DNA from: Spirochaetaceae bacterium
GTDB taxonomy: Bacteria; Spirochaetota; Spirochaetia; Treponematales; Breznakiellaceae
Length of the DNA stretch: 13,698 nt
Reading direction: 5' to 3'
Assembly (NCBI GenBank): GCA_031255315.1
Contig: JAIRSS010000212.1
Span: 1-13,698, forward strand
Shown here one piece after another: positions 1 to 7,528 of this stretch; position 1 is the first letter of the stretch; each line of letters opens with the position of its first letter. A model generated the notes under the pieces. It searched no databases, was not told the DNA's origin, and saw only the letters and a list, made by a program, of their open reading frames with translations. A program made the position numbers and the translations under genes.

Positions 1-414
1 GAGCCCACGGATGAAGAGATCGCTGAACGTCTGGGCTGGACCGCCCAGCGGGTCAAGCAGGTCAAAAATGTGGCCCGGGAACCTATCAGCCTTGAAACCC
101 CTATTGGGGAAGAGGAGGATTCCCTTTTAGGGGATTTCATTGAAGACAAGGACGTGGAAAATCCCGCCAGCCAGACCGCGTTTACTATCCTGCAGGAAAA
201 TCTTTCCCAGGTGCTTTCCTCCCTGCCCTCCAGGGAGCAGGAGGTACTGGAACTACGGTTCGGGTTGAAAGACGGGTATTCTCTAACCCTGGAAGAAGTC
301 GGCCTTTACTTTAACGTAACCAGGGAACGGATACGGCAGATTGAGGCTAAGGCTCTTCGACGGCTCAGGCATCCCAGACGAAGCCGTAAATTAAAAGATT
401 ATCTGGACCATTAG
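1..414 (+). CDS. rpoD: RNA polymerase primary sigma factor RpoD/SigA, C-terminal part (5' end outside window)
   Basis: The reading frame is open from base 1 and gives the last 137 residues of a group 1 sigma-70 factor, which directs RNA polymerase to housekeeping promoters. The first part ([12 protein letters not shown]) is region 3. The segment around 100-170 ([18 protein letters not shown]) is the region 3 to 4 linker typical of primary sigma factors. Region 4 follows: [18 protein letters not shown] is 4.1, and the 4.2 helix-turn-helix that reads the -35 box is near bases 280-370, with the hallmark [18 protein letters not shown]. The protein ends in the usual short basic tail KLKDYLDH. The stop is TAG at 412-414. 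The next gene starts 9 bp later and may be cotranscribed. Region 2 lies upstream of the window. Identification is near certain; only the length is unknown. Confidence 0.97.
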   Translation, partial: EPTDEEIAERLGWTAQRVKQVKNVAREPISLETPIGEEEDSLLGDFIEDKDVENPASQTAFTILQENLSQVLSSLPSREQEVLELRFGLKDGYSLTLEEVGLYFNVTRERIRQIEAKALRRLRHPRRSRKLKDYLDH

Positions 415-423
415 GGGGAGTGT

Positions 424-1269
424 ATGGCAATGGAACTCGTTTTTGAGAAGCTGCGGAGCCTTCAAGACGTACTTTCTCAAAAGATCGTGTTTGAACAGGA
501 AATTCAGGAAATTCCTAAACTGTTAACGACCCGGGAAGAAATGCTGGCCCGGCTCAAAAAGTCGTTTATTGAGTATAATCAGGAATACGAAAAAGCCCGC
601 GCTGCGGAAGCGGAATACCGGGAACGTCTCGCGGAAGCGGAAATGGCCCGGGAAAAAGCCGAAAAAAATATGGATTCCATCAGCACCCAGCGGGAATACG
701 AAACCCTGGATAAGGAAATCCGGGATACCACCGAGAAGGAACAGCAGTACCGGCGGGACATGCAGCGGGAAGGGCGGATTATGGCGGAGCTTGACGAACA
801 GATGAAGCAGAGCGCCGATCTTATCGAACAGCAGGAAACGGAATTGGCCGAGCGTCGGGCGGGTGTTGAGGCGGATATTACGGAGAAAGAATCGCAGATC
901 AAGACCCTGAAAGAAAAGGAACAGGCGCTGACCATGGACCTCGACCCGGAAATTTTCTTTAAATTTGAACGCATCATCCGTAATAAAATGGGCCGGGGTA
1001 TAGTCGCCATCCGGGGAGGCGTTTGTACCGGCTGCCACATGATCCTTCCCATCCAGTTTGCCAATGAGGTCAGACTGGGAGAAACTATCGTTTTCTGTCC
1101 TTACTGTTCCCGTATCCTCTTTTATGAGGAAGTAGAAGGAGGGGAAGAAGAATTCTTTAACGCCGAAGATGCGGGAAGCCTTTCGGATTTGGATGATATT
1201 GAGGAAGAAGACGAAGAGGAAGAAGACGACGAAGAAGAAGAAAAAGTTAACATTGATTACGAGGAATGA
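424..1269 (+). CDS. Coiled-coil protein with C4 zinc ribbon (DUF164/zf-RING_7 family) and acidic tail
   Basis: A 281-residue protein. Residues about 5-185 are charged and heptad-like, rich in Glu, Lys, Arg and Gln, and predict a long coiled-coil hairpin. Two CxxC pairs follow, C201-C204 (CTGCHM) and C225-C228 (FCPYC), forming the C4 zinc ribbon of the DUF164/zf-RING_7 family. Known relatives include Helicobacter HP0958 (FlgZ) and chlamydial CT398 (CdsZ), linked to flagellar or type III secretion and RNA or sigma-54 binding. A role here is inference only. Residues about 255-281 are almost all Asp and Glu, coded by GAA/GAG/GAC repeats, which is longer and more acidic than I recall for the family. 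The start ATG 424 has GGGGGAG at 414-420; ATG 430 is an alternative. It lies 9 bp after rpoD and before rnpB. There is no signal peptide or membrane segment, so it should be cytoplasmic. Confidence 0.88.
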   Translation: MAMELVFEKLRSLQDVLSQKIVFEQEIQEIPKLLTTREEMLARLKKSFIEYNQEYEKARAAEAEYRERLAEAEMAREKAEKNMDSISTQREYETLDKEIRDTTEKEQQYRRDMQREGRIMAELDEQMKQSADLIEQQETELAERRAGVEADITEKESQIKTLKEKEQALTMDLDPEIFFKFERIIRNKMGRGIVAIRGGVCTGCHMILPIQFANEVRLGETIVFCPYCSRILFYEEVEGGEEEFFNAEDAGSLSDLDDIEEEDEEEEDDEEEEKVNIDYEE

Positions 1270-1410
1270 AGGGGAGAATACCATTACCCGCGGAACGTGT
1301 TTTTCCGGGGAATTGTATTCCGAATGAGGCGGTAGTGTTCCAAAATTTCAGATTTGGAACACTACCCGGGGAAACTGCTGATAAATCAGCGATAAATCAG
1401 CGATAAATCA
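1270..1410. other. Spacer between zinc-ribbon gene and rnpB
   Basis: No protein gene is supported here. A bulged GC-rich stem (1287-1295 with 1303-1310) follows the zinc-ribbon stop codon. It has no T run after it, so it is a weak terminator candidate at best. It is followed by the hairpin repeat at 1331-1366 and the tandem repeats at 1380-1412. The rnpB promoter should lie here, but no convincing -35 box is visible. Confidence 0.5.
1331..1366. repeat. Perfect 14-bp inverted repeat, copy 1 of a dispersed hairpin family
   Basis: The left arm GGTAGTGTTCCAAA (1331-1344) is perfectly complementary to TTTGGAACACTACC (1353-1366) around an 8-base loop. The core TGTTCCAAAA-TTCAG-TTTGGAACA is shared with the hairpin at 1915-1944. 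No T tract follows, so it is not a standard intrinsic terminator, although it could stall polymerase or block 3' exonucleases after the zinc-ribbon gene. It lies 61 bp past that gene and about 45 bp before rnpB. Confidence 0.85.
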
Positions 1411-1412
1411 GC
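1380..1412 (+). repeat. Three perfect tandem copies of an 11-bp unit (GATAAATCAGC)
   Basis: Units lie at 1380-1390, 1391-1401 and 1402-1412 with no mismatches. The last unit overlaps the first two bases of the rnpB P1 helix. The 11-bp period is about one helical turn, so the copies face the same side of the DNA. Each unit contains GATAAAT, which resembles a -10 box, and the array occupies the expected rnpB promoter position. It may be a regulator site, a set of alternative -10 boxes, or a slippage product. Confidence 0.8.
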
Positions 1413-1896
1413 GATGAACCAGACTGCCGCAGGGGGTGGGGAATTGCCGCCGTCCCCCTGAGGAAAGTCCGGGCTCCGCAGGGCATGATGCCGGGTAATA
1501 CCCGGGCGGAAAGGGCGAAAGCCCTTTTTGACAGACAGCGCAACAGAAAGCAAACCGCCGTTTTGGTTTTCGGCTTACCCGGAAACCCGGACGGTAAGGG
1601 TGAAAGGGCGGGGTAAGAGCCCACCTCGGCGGCGGCAACGCCGCCGGAAAGATTTCGGCGCGTCCGGGAAATGGAACGGTTGCCCCAGGGTAATCATTTC
1701 ATTCATCCGGGTTCGCCGAAAAACGGCAAGCCTCATCAGGAGCAAAGTCAAGCAGCGGTTGAACGGCCCGTTTCATACCGCGGGTAGACTGCGTGGATAC
1801 CATCCGTAAGGATCGCGCAAGATAGATGGCAGTTTGATATTGAAACTTCCCAGGATGTTTTAATGTCACAGAACCCGGCTTACCGGTTCATCGCTT
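1411..1896 (+). ncRNA. rnpB: RNase P RNA (type A), catalytic subunit of ribonuclease P
   Basis: This is the ribozyme that removes 5' leaders from pre-tRNAs together with the RnpA protein. Conserved blocks occur in order: GAGGAAAGTCCGGGCTCC at 1460-1477 (P4 5' strand), ACAGAAAGCAAACCGCC at 1543-1559, GGTAAGGGTGAAAGGG at 1593-1608 followed by GGTAAGAGC, GAGCAAAGTCAAGCAG near 1740-1755, and ACAGAACCCGGCTTA near 1869-1882 (P4 3' strand). The ends are set by the P1 helix: GCGATGAACC (1411-1420) pairs perfectly with GGTTCATCGC (1885-1894), followed by six T at 1895-1900. At about 485 nt it is longer than the roughly 377 nt of E. coli, with extra sequence in the P12-P14 region near 1625-1740. Small ORFs on either strand inside it are not genes. 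The exact 5' and 3' ends are estimated to within a few bases. Confidence 0.95.
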
Positions 1897-1914
1897 TTTT
1901 ATATTTCTATGGTT

Positions 1915-1944
1915 GCTGTTCCAAAACTTCAGTTTTGGAACAGC
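1915..1944. repeat. Perfect 13-bp inverted repeat, copy 2 of the dispersed hairpin family
   Basis: The left arm GCTGTTCCAAAAC (1915-1927) and right arm GTTTTGGAACAGC (1932-1944) are perfectly complementary with a TTCA loop. The core matches the hairpin at 1331-1366, and bases 1932-1947 are identical to 13506-13521. TCTATGG occurs at 1906-1912 and again at 1946-1952, which looks like a target duplication around an inserted element. There is no T tract after it. It lies about 18 bp beyond the rnpB end and could protect or terminate that transcript, although an insertion origin is as likely. Confidence 0.85.
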
Positions 1945-2002
1945 CTCTATGGTCAGGATAGGGGCGGCGGCCCCCCCCTTGGAAATCTTCACCTCTGAAG
2001 CA

Positions 2003-2035
2003 GGTCCGCAAATAACGAGAGGACCGGCGTTATTT
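2003..2035 (+). other. Possible H-type RNA pseudoknot
   Basis: GGTCC (2003-2007) pairs with GGACC (2021-2025). AAATAACG (2010-2017) pairs with CGTTATTT (2028-2035). The two stems interleave, as in an H-type pseudoknot with short loops of 2, 3 and 2 bases. It lies about 100 bp before the promoter of the TPR-mreB operon, so it would be in that operon's RNA only if transcription starts further upstream. I recognise no known riboswitch. Chance pairing is possible. Confidence 0.3.
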
Positions 2036-2135
2036 TAAGGCTTGTCTACTATTTCATACATACTTCGACTGTATCTTGCCGCTTTACAGAGTTGTTTTTC
2101 CAAACAGAGAATTGCCGGGATAGGGAATCATTACG

Positions 2136-2165
2136 TTGACTTTTTATGAAAAAACATAGTATATC
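2136..2165 (+). promoter_or_regulatory. Candidate sigma-70 promoter for the TPR-mreBCD-mrdA-rodA operon
   Basis: TTGACT (2136-2141) matches five of six -35 bases. An 18-bp A/T-rich spacer leads to TATATC (2160-2165), which has four of six -10 bases. The predicted transcription start at about 2172 almost coincides with ATG 2174. The first gene would then be leaderless, or its true start is the in-frame ATG at 2198. Confidence 0.5.
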
Positions 2166-2173
2166 TTTAGGGC

Positions 2174-3148
2174 ATGTTGAAAAGAAAAAGTCGATCCATG
2201 TACGGTATTCAGGTGCGCAGGAAGCGGACCGTTCATACAATGCTGGCGGTGGTTTGTATAGGTCTTTTGATTTCATCAGGGGTTATTGTTTTTTTTAGCT
2301 GGAGAGACAGGTTGAGAAACGAGAGAAAAGAGCTGACCCGGCTATGGGAAGAAGGATCGTTTGAAAAAATATTCGATCTGAGTCGTGCGCGGCTTGAAAC
2401 GCAGCCTATGGATTATTTCCTCCTTACTCTTCACGGGTTTTCCGCCTATCAATGTGCGGTGGCTCAAATAAACAGCTATGATATTCAAACGTATATTGAC
2501 GCGTGTATCTGGTCGCTCAGGAAGGCGCTTTTATGCAGGGAAGGGCCGGGGGATTTGCGGATCCACTATGTATTGGGTAAAGCCTATTATTACAAGGGTG
2601 CGGCCTATGCGGATATGGCGGTTAAGTTTCTCGCGGCGGCAAAAGAGGGGGATTATCCCGCCGGCGATCTGCCCGAGTACCTGGGGCTTGCGTACGCGGC
2701 AATTCACGATTACCGGAACAGTGTAGCTGCCTTTTCACTGGTTTTGGATCCCCTAACAGAAAGAGCCGGAGGCGCGGATGCCCCGCAAAACCGGACCCCT
2801 TCGGACTTGTTGTTGCTGTCCATAGCCCGTTCTTATTTAGCGTTGGAAGAACCGGACGCGGCGAGGGCGTATTTGATTCGTTGTGTGGAAACATCCAGAG
2901 ATTCCAACATCCTCGTGGCGGCCCGGCTTCTTCTCGGGGAGATTTATGGAAAATCCGGGGACGCTGTTGGCGCCGAGGCGCAGTACCTTGCCATCCTGGA
3001 AGAAGGCGGCGAGAACGCCGACGCTCATTATCAATTAGGAGAAGTATATGCCGCCGGCGGGGACCCGACTAGGGCGCGGGCGGAATGGCGAAGAGCGGTA
3101 CGGATCGATCCGACCCACGGACCAGCCCGGACCCGGCTTAATATGTAA
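2174..3148 (+). CDS. Membrane-anchored tetratricopeptide repeat (TPR) protein
   Basis: A 324-residue protein with a basic N-terminus (KRKSRS, RRKR), one hydrophobic segment at about 23-42 that fits an uncleaved signal anchor, and a soluble domain predicted to face the periplasm. Helical pairs resembling TPRs lie at about 166-192, 212-240, 248-276 and most clearly 282-315 (HYQLGEVYAAGGDPTRARAE, ending RIDPTHGPA). TPRs act as protein-binding scaffolds; the partner is unknown. As the first gene of the cell-shape operon, 45 bp before mreB, it may assist the elongasome (inference). A TPR gene at this place is, as I recall, conserved in treponemes. The start is uncertain: ATG 2174 has AGGG only one base upstream and no proper ribosome binding site, and the in-frame ATG 2198 is an alternative. 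Confidence 0.8.
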   Translation: MLKRKSRSMYGIQVRRKRTVHTMLAVVCIGLLISSGVIVFFSWRDRLRNERKELTRLWEEGSFEKIFDLSRARLETQPMDYFLLTLHGFSAYQCAVAQINSYDIQTYIDACIWSLRKALLCREGPGDLRIHYVLGKAYYYKGAAYADMAVKFLAAAKEGDYPAGDLPEYLGLAYAAIHDYRNSVAAFSLVLDPLTERAGGADAPQNRTPSDLLLLSIARSYLALEEPDAARAYLIRCVETSRDSNILVAARLLLGEIYGKSGDAVGAEAQYLAILEEGGENADAHYQLGEVYAAGGDPTRARAEWRRAVRIDPTHGPARTRLNM

Positions 3149-3193
3149 CCAAGCAAAAAGCTTGAGGCGAGGCTTTGAGCGCAGGGAGGATGT

Positions 3194-4222
3194 ATGTTCG
3201 GAAGGAATTCATCAGATATTGGCATTGATTTGGGAACCTGTAACACCCTTATCTATATCCGTGGAAAAGGAATCGTTATCAATGAGCCGTCAGTAGTCGC
3301 CGTTGAACGGGGAACCAAAAAAGTTATGGCTGTGGGGGCCGAGGCGAAGCGTATGCTCTGGAAAACGCCGGGGAATATCATTGCCATACGCCCCATGCGG
3401 GACGGGGTTATCGCGGATTTGGAATCCACGGAAAAGATGATCCGCTATTTTATTTCCAAAGTATTGCCGCGCTACCGGTTCGTAAAACCTCGTATGGTTA
3501 TCGGGATTCCATCGTGCATCACCGAGGTGGAAAAGCGGGCTGTTGAAGAAAGCGCCTACAAAGCCGGCGCGCGGGAAGTGGTGGTGATTGAAGAGAGCCT
3601 GGCCGCCGCTATAGGGGCGGATATTCCTATCTTTGAACCGGCGGGGCACATGATCTGCGACATCGGCGGGGGAACCACAGAGATTTCCGTTATTTCTCTG
3701 GGGGGCATGGTGGTTACCAACGCTATACGTCTCGGAGGCGATGAATTCGATGAATCTATCATTAAGCATGTGCGGAACGCTCATAATCTTATTATCGGGG
3801 AACAGACCGCCGAGCGGCTCAAAGTCGAAATCGGCAACGCGTCGCCTGACAAGACCATCGAAAAGGTGGAAATCAAGGGGACTGACGCCATTACCGGGCT
3901 TCCCCGAAGGCTGGAAATCGACTCCGTGGAGGTGCGGGAATCCCTCAAGGATCCCATCACGCAGATCATCGATGAAATCAAGACGACCCTGGGGCAGACC
4001 CCGCCGGAGTTGGCTGCGGACATTGTGGAGCGCGGGATAGTTATGACCGGCGGAGGTTCCCTCCTCAAAGGAATGCCCAAACTTATCTCTAAGGAAACCG
4101 GGGTTCCGGTCATTCTTGCCGAGCGGCCTTTGGATTGCGTCGCTCTGGGCGCGGGAAAATACTTTGAGAATGCCCGGGGGTTTGACAGCACCCGCAGCAT
4201 CTATGATAACCTGAACGGATAG
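3194..4222 (+). CDS. mreB: Rod shape-determining protein MreB (bacterial actin)
   Basis: A 342-residue actin-fold ATPase that forms membrane-bound filaments and steers the wall-synthesis complex around the cell. Visible motifs are phosphate-1 [10 protein letters not shown] starting at D12 (most homologues have Ala where Cys stands here), phosphate-2 [16 protein letters not shown] from about D156, the [10 protein letters not shown] segment, and the adenosine motif GGGSLLKGM near 286. The length is normal for the family. ATG 3194 is preceded by GGGAGG at 3184-3189, a strong ribosome binding site; the nearby ATG 3190 is out of frame. It lies 45 bp after the TPR gene and 3 bp before mreC. The large antisense ORF opposite it (3290-4591) is a codon-bias shadow. 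Confidence 0.98.
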   Translation: MFGRNSSDIGIDLGTCNTLIYIRGKGIVINEPSVVAVERGTKKVMAVGAEAKRMLWKTPGNIIAIRPMRDGVIADLESTEKMIRYFISKVLPRYRFVKPRMVIGIPSCITEVEKRAVEESAYKAGAREVVVIEESLAAAIGADIPIFEPAGHMICDIGGGTTEISVISLGGMVVTNAIRLGGDEFDESIIKHVRNAHNLIIGEQTAERLKVEIGNASPDKTIEKVEIKGTDAITGLPRRLEIDSVEVRESLKDPITQIIDEIKTTLGQTPPELAADIVERGIVMTGGGSLLKGMPKLISKETGVPVILAERPLDCVALGAGKYFENARGFDSTRSIYDNLNG

Positions 4223-4225
4223 GCT

Positions 4226-5152
4226 ATGCGGACCGATGAGGAGTGGAAGCCGAAACTGCGGGTGAGTATCGACATCCTGGTCTTTATCGCCTTGTCGCTT
4301 GTTTCTTTTTCCGCTCTCTTTCTTTCTACCCGTAGTTTCGTGGTTAACTTCCGGGACCTGGGGCTTTCCTTTTTTTTGGGCGCTCGGGGGGGGATCCACA
4401 GCGTTTCTTCTTTTGCGGGCCGGACGGTGCTCGCCGTCCGGGAACTGGCTGTTTTGCGGCGGGAATACGCGGAACTTGTCAAACGAATGACCCGGTACGA
4501 GCAGCTTGAGCGGAACGCCGCGGAGATACTCCAGGAAAACAACCGTCTGCGGGAACAGCTCGGATTTTCCGAAATCATCGAGTACCGGCATATCCCGGCG
4601 GAAATCATAGGCCGGGACCCGGACAATTTATTTTCTTCTTTGGTGATTAACAAGGGAAAGCGGGACGGCGTGGCGTATAACATGCCGGTCATCGCCTTTC
4701 GGGACGGTATGCAGGGCTTGGTTGGTAAAGTGGTACAAGCGGGACAGTTTGAAAGTCTGGTGATGCCCATTTATGATGTAAGCGCGTTCGTGTCCGCCCG
4801 GTTTGCCGCTTCCCGGTACAGCGGTTTGGTGGAAGGCCAGGGTAAGAGCGGGTATCCCCTCCTCATGCGGCTCGTCAGCAAGACGGCCCGGGGCGAGATT
4901 CATTTCGGCGATCTCATCGTAACCAGCGGCGTTAAAGGGGAGGTGGACGCGGTTTATCCGGCGGGGATCAATATTGGCAGGGTAAGCCGCATCCTCTACC
5001 AGGAATACGAGACATCTATGGACGTGGAGTTGGAAAGCGCGATTGATTTCTCCCGGCTGGAATATGTGTTTGTCATTGAGGCGAATTCCAGCGACAAAGC
5101 CGAAGATGAACGCGAAGACGAACCTGAACCTGAAGGCGGGCCGGATGACTAA
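4226..5152 (+). CDS. mreC: Rod shape-determining protein MreC
   Basis: A 308-residue bitopic membrane protein that links MreB to PBP2 and activates it in the periplasm. It has a short cytoplasmic N-terminus, one membrane helix at about 13-34, a coiled coil at about 71-113 (LRREYAELVKRMTRYEQLER) that drives dimerisation, and the two beta-barrel MreC domain at about 120-283, with the typical GRDPDNLFSSLVINKGKRDG. The C-terminus (about 285-308) is a low-complexity acidic and proline tail. Start ATG 4226 comes 3 bp after the mreB stop, so translation is probably coupled. The last 8 bases overlap the start of mreD. Confidence 0.95.
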   Translation: MRTDEEWKPKLRVSIDILVFIALSLVSFSALFLSTRSFVVNFRDLGLSFFLGARGGIHSVSSFAGRTVLAVRELAVLRREYAELVKRMTRYEQLERNAAEILQENNRLREQLGFSEIIEYRHIPAEIIGRDPDNLFSSLVINKGKRDGVAYNMPVIAFRDGMQGLVGKVVQAGQFESLVMPIYDVSAFVSARFAASRYSGLVEGQGKSGYPLLMRLVSKTARGEIHFGDLIVTSGVKGEVDAVYPAGINIGRVSRILYQEYETSMDVELESAIDFSRLEYVFVIEANSSDKAEDEREDEPEPEGGPDD

Positions 5153-5648
5153 ACCGGTTGTCTGGGGTACTGTTTTTACCCTTATTGCGGGTGTTCTTCA
5201 GTCCACGTTGTTTTCCCGCCTGGCCGTCTATCATGCCGTACCCGACCTTGCTTTGGGGATACTGGTGTTCTGCGCCTACATAAACGGGACGATGACGGGG
5301 CAGTTGACGGGCTTTTGTTCCGGGCTTTTGTTGGACTTCCTTTCCGCCGCGCCGCTGGGGCTCAATATGTTCATTCGCACCCTGATTGGCGCGTTGGGCG
5401 GGCGTATGAACGGGACTTTTTTCCTTGACGGCGTCTTCCTTCCGATGGCGCTCTGCGCGGGGGCCACGGTGATCAAGGCGGTTCTGTATTTTGTCCTCAA
5501 CCGGCTTTTTTCGGGAACTATTCCCGCCTATTCCGTGATTGAACCGGCGCTTTGGGTGGAAATATTGTTGAACACCCTTACCGCGCCTTTTTTATTCGGA
5601 TTGTTAAACCTCTTTAAACCTCTGTTGCTTGGAAGGAAGGAAATCTGA
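5145..5648 (+). CDS. mreD: Rod shape-determining protein MreD
   Basis: A 167-residue, very hydrophobic inner-membrane protein with about five to six predicted helices and the MreD pattern PDLALGILVF, followed by GFCSGLLLDFLSAAPLGLN, the family's best conserved stretch. It is an essential partner of MreC in the elongasome in well-studied rods; its exact role is still debated. The frame is open from 5043, but the start chosen is ATG 5145 (MTKPVVWGTVF). It directly precedes the first membrane helix, has GAAGGCGGG at 5132-5140 as ribosome binding site, and avoids a long non-family N-terminus. It overlaps the mreC stop by 8 bp, and its own TGA overlaps the mrdA ATG. Confidence 0.92.
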   Translation: MTKPVVWGTVFTLIAGVLQSTLFSRLAVYHAVPDLALGILVFCAYINGTMTGQLTGFCSGLLLDFLSAAPLGLNMFIRTLIGALGGRMNGTFFLDGVFLPMALCAGATVIKAVLYFVLNRLFSGTIPAYSVIEPALWVEILLNTLTAPFLFGLLNLFKPLLLGRKEI

Positions 5649-7528
5649 TGCCTCAAATCCAGCCCTCAAATTTCGATTCGCCGAATGGACAGTACGTGTT
5701 GAGGATACGTATTCTGCGGATACTCGTTATTCTTATTTTTATTGGTTATACCGCCCGGCTTTTTGGTATGCAGATAGTAAGCGGTGAATTGTACGCGGCC
5801 CGGGCCCAGGATATAGCCCGGCGTACTGCGGTGATTCCCGCTCAGCGGGGGGAAATCTACGACCGGAATTTTAACCAGCCCCTGGTGCTCAACACCGATT
5901 CTTTTGCGGTGAGCATTACCCCGGCGGAAGTTCCCCAAATGGAATTCGCGGATGTTATACGCCGGGTAGCCCTGATGCTTAACGTTCCCTGGGAGCAGAT
6001 AGAGCGAAGGATACCGTCATCGTATTCTTACCAGCCGGTAGAGGTGGCGTCTAATGTTTCCTTCCCCGTTATCGCTTCTCTGGCGGAAAACGTGGATTCT
6101 CTGCCCGGGGTTTCCTGGCAGTCTAAGCCCATACGAAATTATCCGGAAACCGGGAGCCTCTCCCATATTATCGGGTATGTAGGGGATATTACCCGGGACG
6201 AACTCACCATGCTCTATAACCGGGGATACCAACTGGGAGACGTGATCGGCAAAGCCGGCATAGAAAGGCAGTATGACGAACTTCTGCGCGGCAGGAAGGG
6301 TTTGGAAACCCGCACGGTGGATGTCCGGGGACGGCGTATAGCCGGAGATGTCAATTATGTGAGGGAACCGCCGGAAATGGGGAAAAATCTGGTCCTTACG
6401 ATAGACAGCGCTATCCAGACCCTGGCGGAAAAAGCCTTGGGCAACCGCATGGGGGCGGTGGTGGTAACCCGGCCTTCCAATGGGGAAGTGCTCGCCATGG
6501 TTTCCTATCCCTGGTATGATCCCAATATTTTCAGCCGCACTGATATGGGGAATGAATATCAGACGCTGCTCAATGATCCCAACAAACCCTTTCTGAACCG
6601 GGCCATACAGTCAAATTATCCTCCGGCCTCGACCTTCAAGATCGTGATGACCACCGGAATACTGGCGGAGAACGCTTTTTCCCCGGAACAGGTTGTCGAT
6701 TGTCCGGGAGAGATTACCTACGGCGACCGGCTTTGGCGCTGTCATATTCGTAAACCCGGCCACGGCAGGCTCAACCTGCAGCAGGCCATGGCGCAATCCT
6801 GCGACATCTACTATTGGAATGTGGGCCGGGACTATCTTGGGGTAGAGCGTATTGTTTCCTACGCCCGTGAATATGGTTTCGGCGAACTTTCCGGCATAGA
6901 CCTTCCGGGGGAAATCAGCGGCTTTATCCCTACCCCCCAGTGGAAAGACCGGCGCTTCCATGAGCGGTGGCTGGGCGGGGATACCATGAATATGTCCATA
7001 GGCCAGGGATATACCCTGGTAACGCCCATTCAAATGGCTAATATGGTGTCCATGGTGGTGAACAACGGGGTTATCTACCAGCCCCATCTGCTTAAAGAAG
7101 TGCGGGATCCCCTTACCGGTGCGGTGGAAGAGGGGGCGTACCGAAGCGTCATTCACGAAAGCGACATCCGCCCTGAAATTTTCGCCAGGGTACGCCGGGA
7201 TATGCGGTCCGTGATCAGCGAGGGAACCGCCCGGTTCCCCCTGAACATCAAATCCGTGGAAATCGCGGGAAAGACGGGGACCGGCGAAGTCGGGCTTCAG
7301 AACAAGTGGCATTCATGGTTTGCCGCCTACGCCCCCTATGAAACAGACAACCCGGAAGAACAGGTTGTAGTGTCGATCATCGTGGAGGCCGCAAATAATT
7401 GGGAATGGTGGGCGCCGTATGCGTCGGCTATTATTTTCCAGGGTATATTCGCGGACCAAACCTACGAAGACGCGGTCCGCGCTTTGGGCTTGCAGTACAT
7501 CATGCCGATACAGGGTCGCCGGGAATAA
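5648..7528 (+). CDS. mrdA: Penicillin-binding protein 2 (elongasome peptidoglycan transpeptidase)
   Basis: A 626-residue class B PBP that cross-links new peptidoglycan during elongation. It has a short cytoplasmic end, a membrane anchor at about 22-41, a pedestal domain with AQRGEIYDRNF near 65-75, then the transpeptidase domain. All catalytic motifs are intact: S328-T-F-K331 (acyl-enzyme serine), S384-C-D386 (the SxD form usual in PBP2) and K542-T-G544. The segment GQGYTLVTPIQMA near 452-464 is also typical. The length is normal for the family. The start ATG 5648 shares its first base with the mreD stop (TGATG) and has GGAAGGAAGG at 5631-5640. Its stop overlaps the rodA start. It is the probable beta-lactam target of this operon. 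Confidence 0.97.
   Translation: MPQIQPSNFDSPNGQYVLRIRILRILVILIFIGYTARLFGMQIVSGELYAARAQDIARRTAVIPAQRGEIYDRNFNQPLVLNTDSFAVSITPAEVPQMEFADVIRRVALMLNVPWEQIERRIPSSYSYQPVEVASNVSFPVIASLAENVDSLPGVSWQSKPIRNYPETGSLSHIIGYVGDITRDELTMLYNRGYQLGDVIGKAGIERQYDELLRGRKGLETRTVDVRGRRIAGDVNYVREPPEMGKNLVLTIDSAIQTLAEKALGNRMGAVVVTRPSNGEVLAMVSYPWYDPNIFSRTDMGNEYQTLLNDPNKPFLNRAIQSNYPPASTFKIVMTTGILAENAFSPEQVVDCPGEITYGDRLWRCHIRKPGHGRLNLQQAMAQSCDIYYWNVGRDYLGVERIVSYAREYGFGELSGIDLPGEISGFIPTPQWKDRRFHERWLGGDTMNMSIGQGYTLVTPIQMANMVSMVVNNGVIYQPHLLKEVRDPLTGAVEEGAYRSVIHESDIRPEIFARVRRDMRSVISEGTARFPLNIKSVEIAGKTGTGEVGLQNKWHSWFAAYAPYETDNPEEQVVVSIIVEAANNWEWWAPYASAIIFQGIFADQTYEDAVRALGLQYIMPIQGRRE

Larger units (their letters stand above)
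1897..2173. other. Intergenic region between rnpB and the cell-shape operon
   Basis: No protein gene is supported in these 277 bases. They hold a T run directly after rnpB, the second hairpin repeat (1915-1944), a G-rich/C8 stretch (1961-1978) that can fold as GGGGC/GCCCC, a possible H-type pseudoknot (2003-2035) and a candidate promoter (2136-2165). Confidence 0.6.

Noticed and set aside
523..1284. 253-residue minus-strand frame opposite the zinc-ribbon gene
   Set aside because: Its Phe-rich product is the mirror of Glu/Lys codons in the coiled coil and acidic tail; there is no ribosome binding site.
1331..1366. Hairpin as an intrinsic terminator
   Set aside because: The stem is strong but is followed by CGGGG rather than a T run, and the same core recurs at sites not shared by gene ends only.
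1380..1412. Could the 11-bp repeats be a CRISPR remnant or iteron origin?
   Set aside because: The units are contiguous with no spacers and too few and short for CRISPR; no replication initiator gene or DnaA boxes are nearby.
1397..1809. Small frames on both strands between 1397 and 1809
   Set aside because: They overlap the conserved core of RNase P RNA and encode nothing recognisable.
1971..1978. C8 tract as a second contingency tract
   Set aside because: It is short, lies in non-coding sequence away from the promoter spacer, and there is no frame to switch.
3290..4591. 433-residue open frame on the minus strand opposite mreB and mreC
   Set aside because: It lies wholly over unmistakable MreB and MreC coding sequence, its product looks like no family I know, and such mirror frames arise from codon bias in GC-rich genes.
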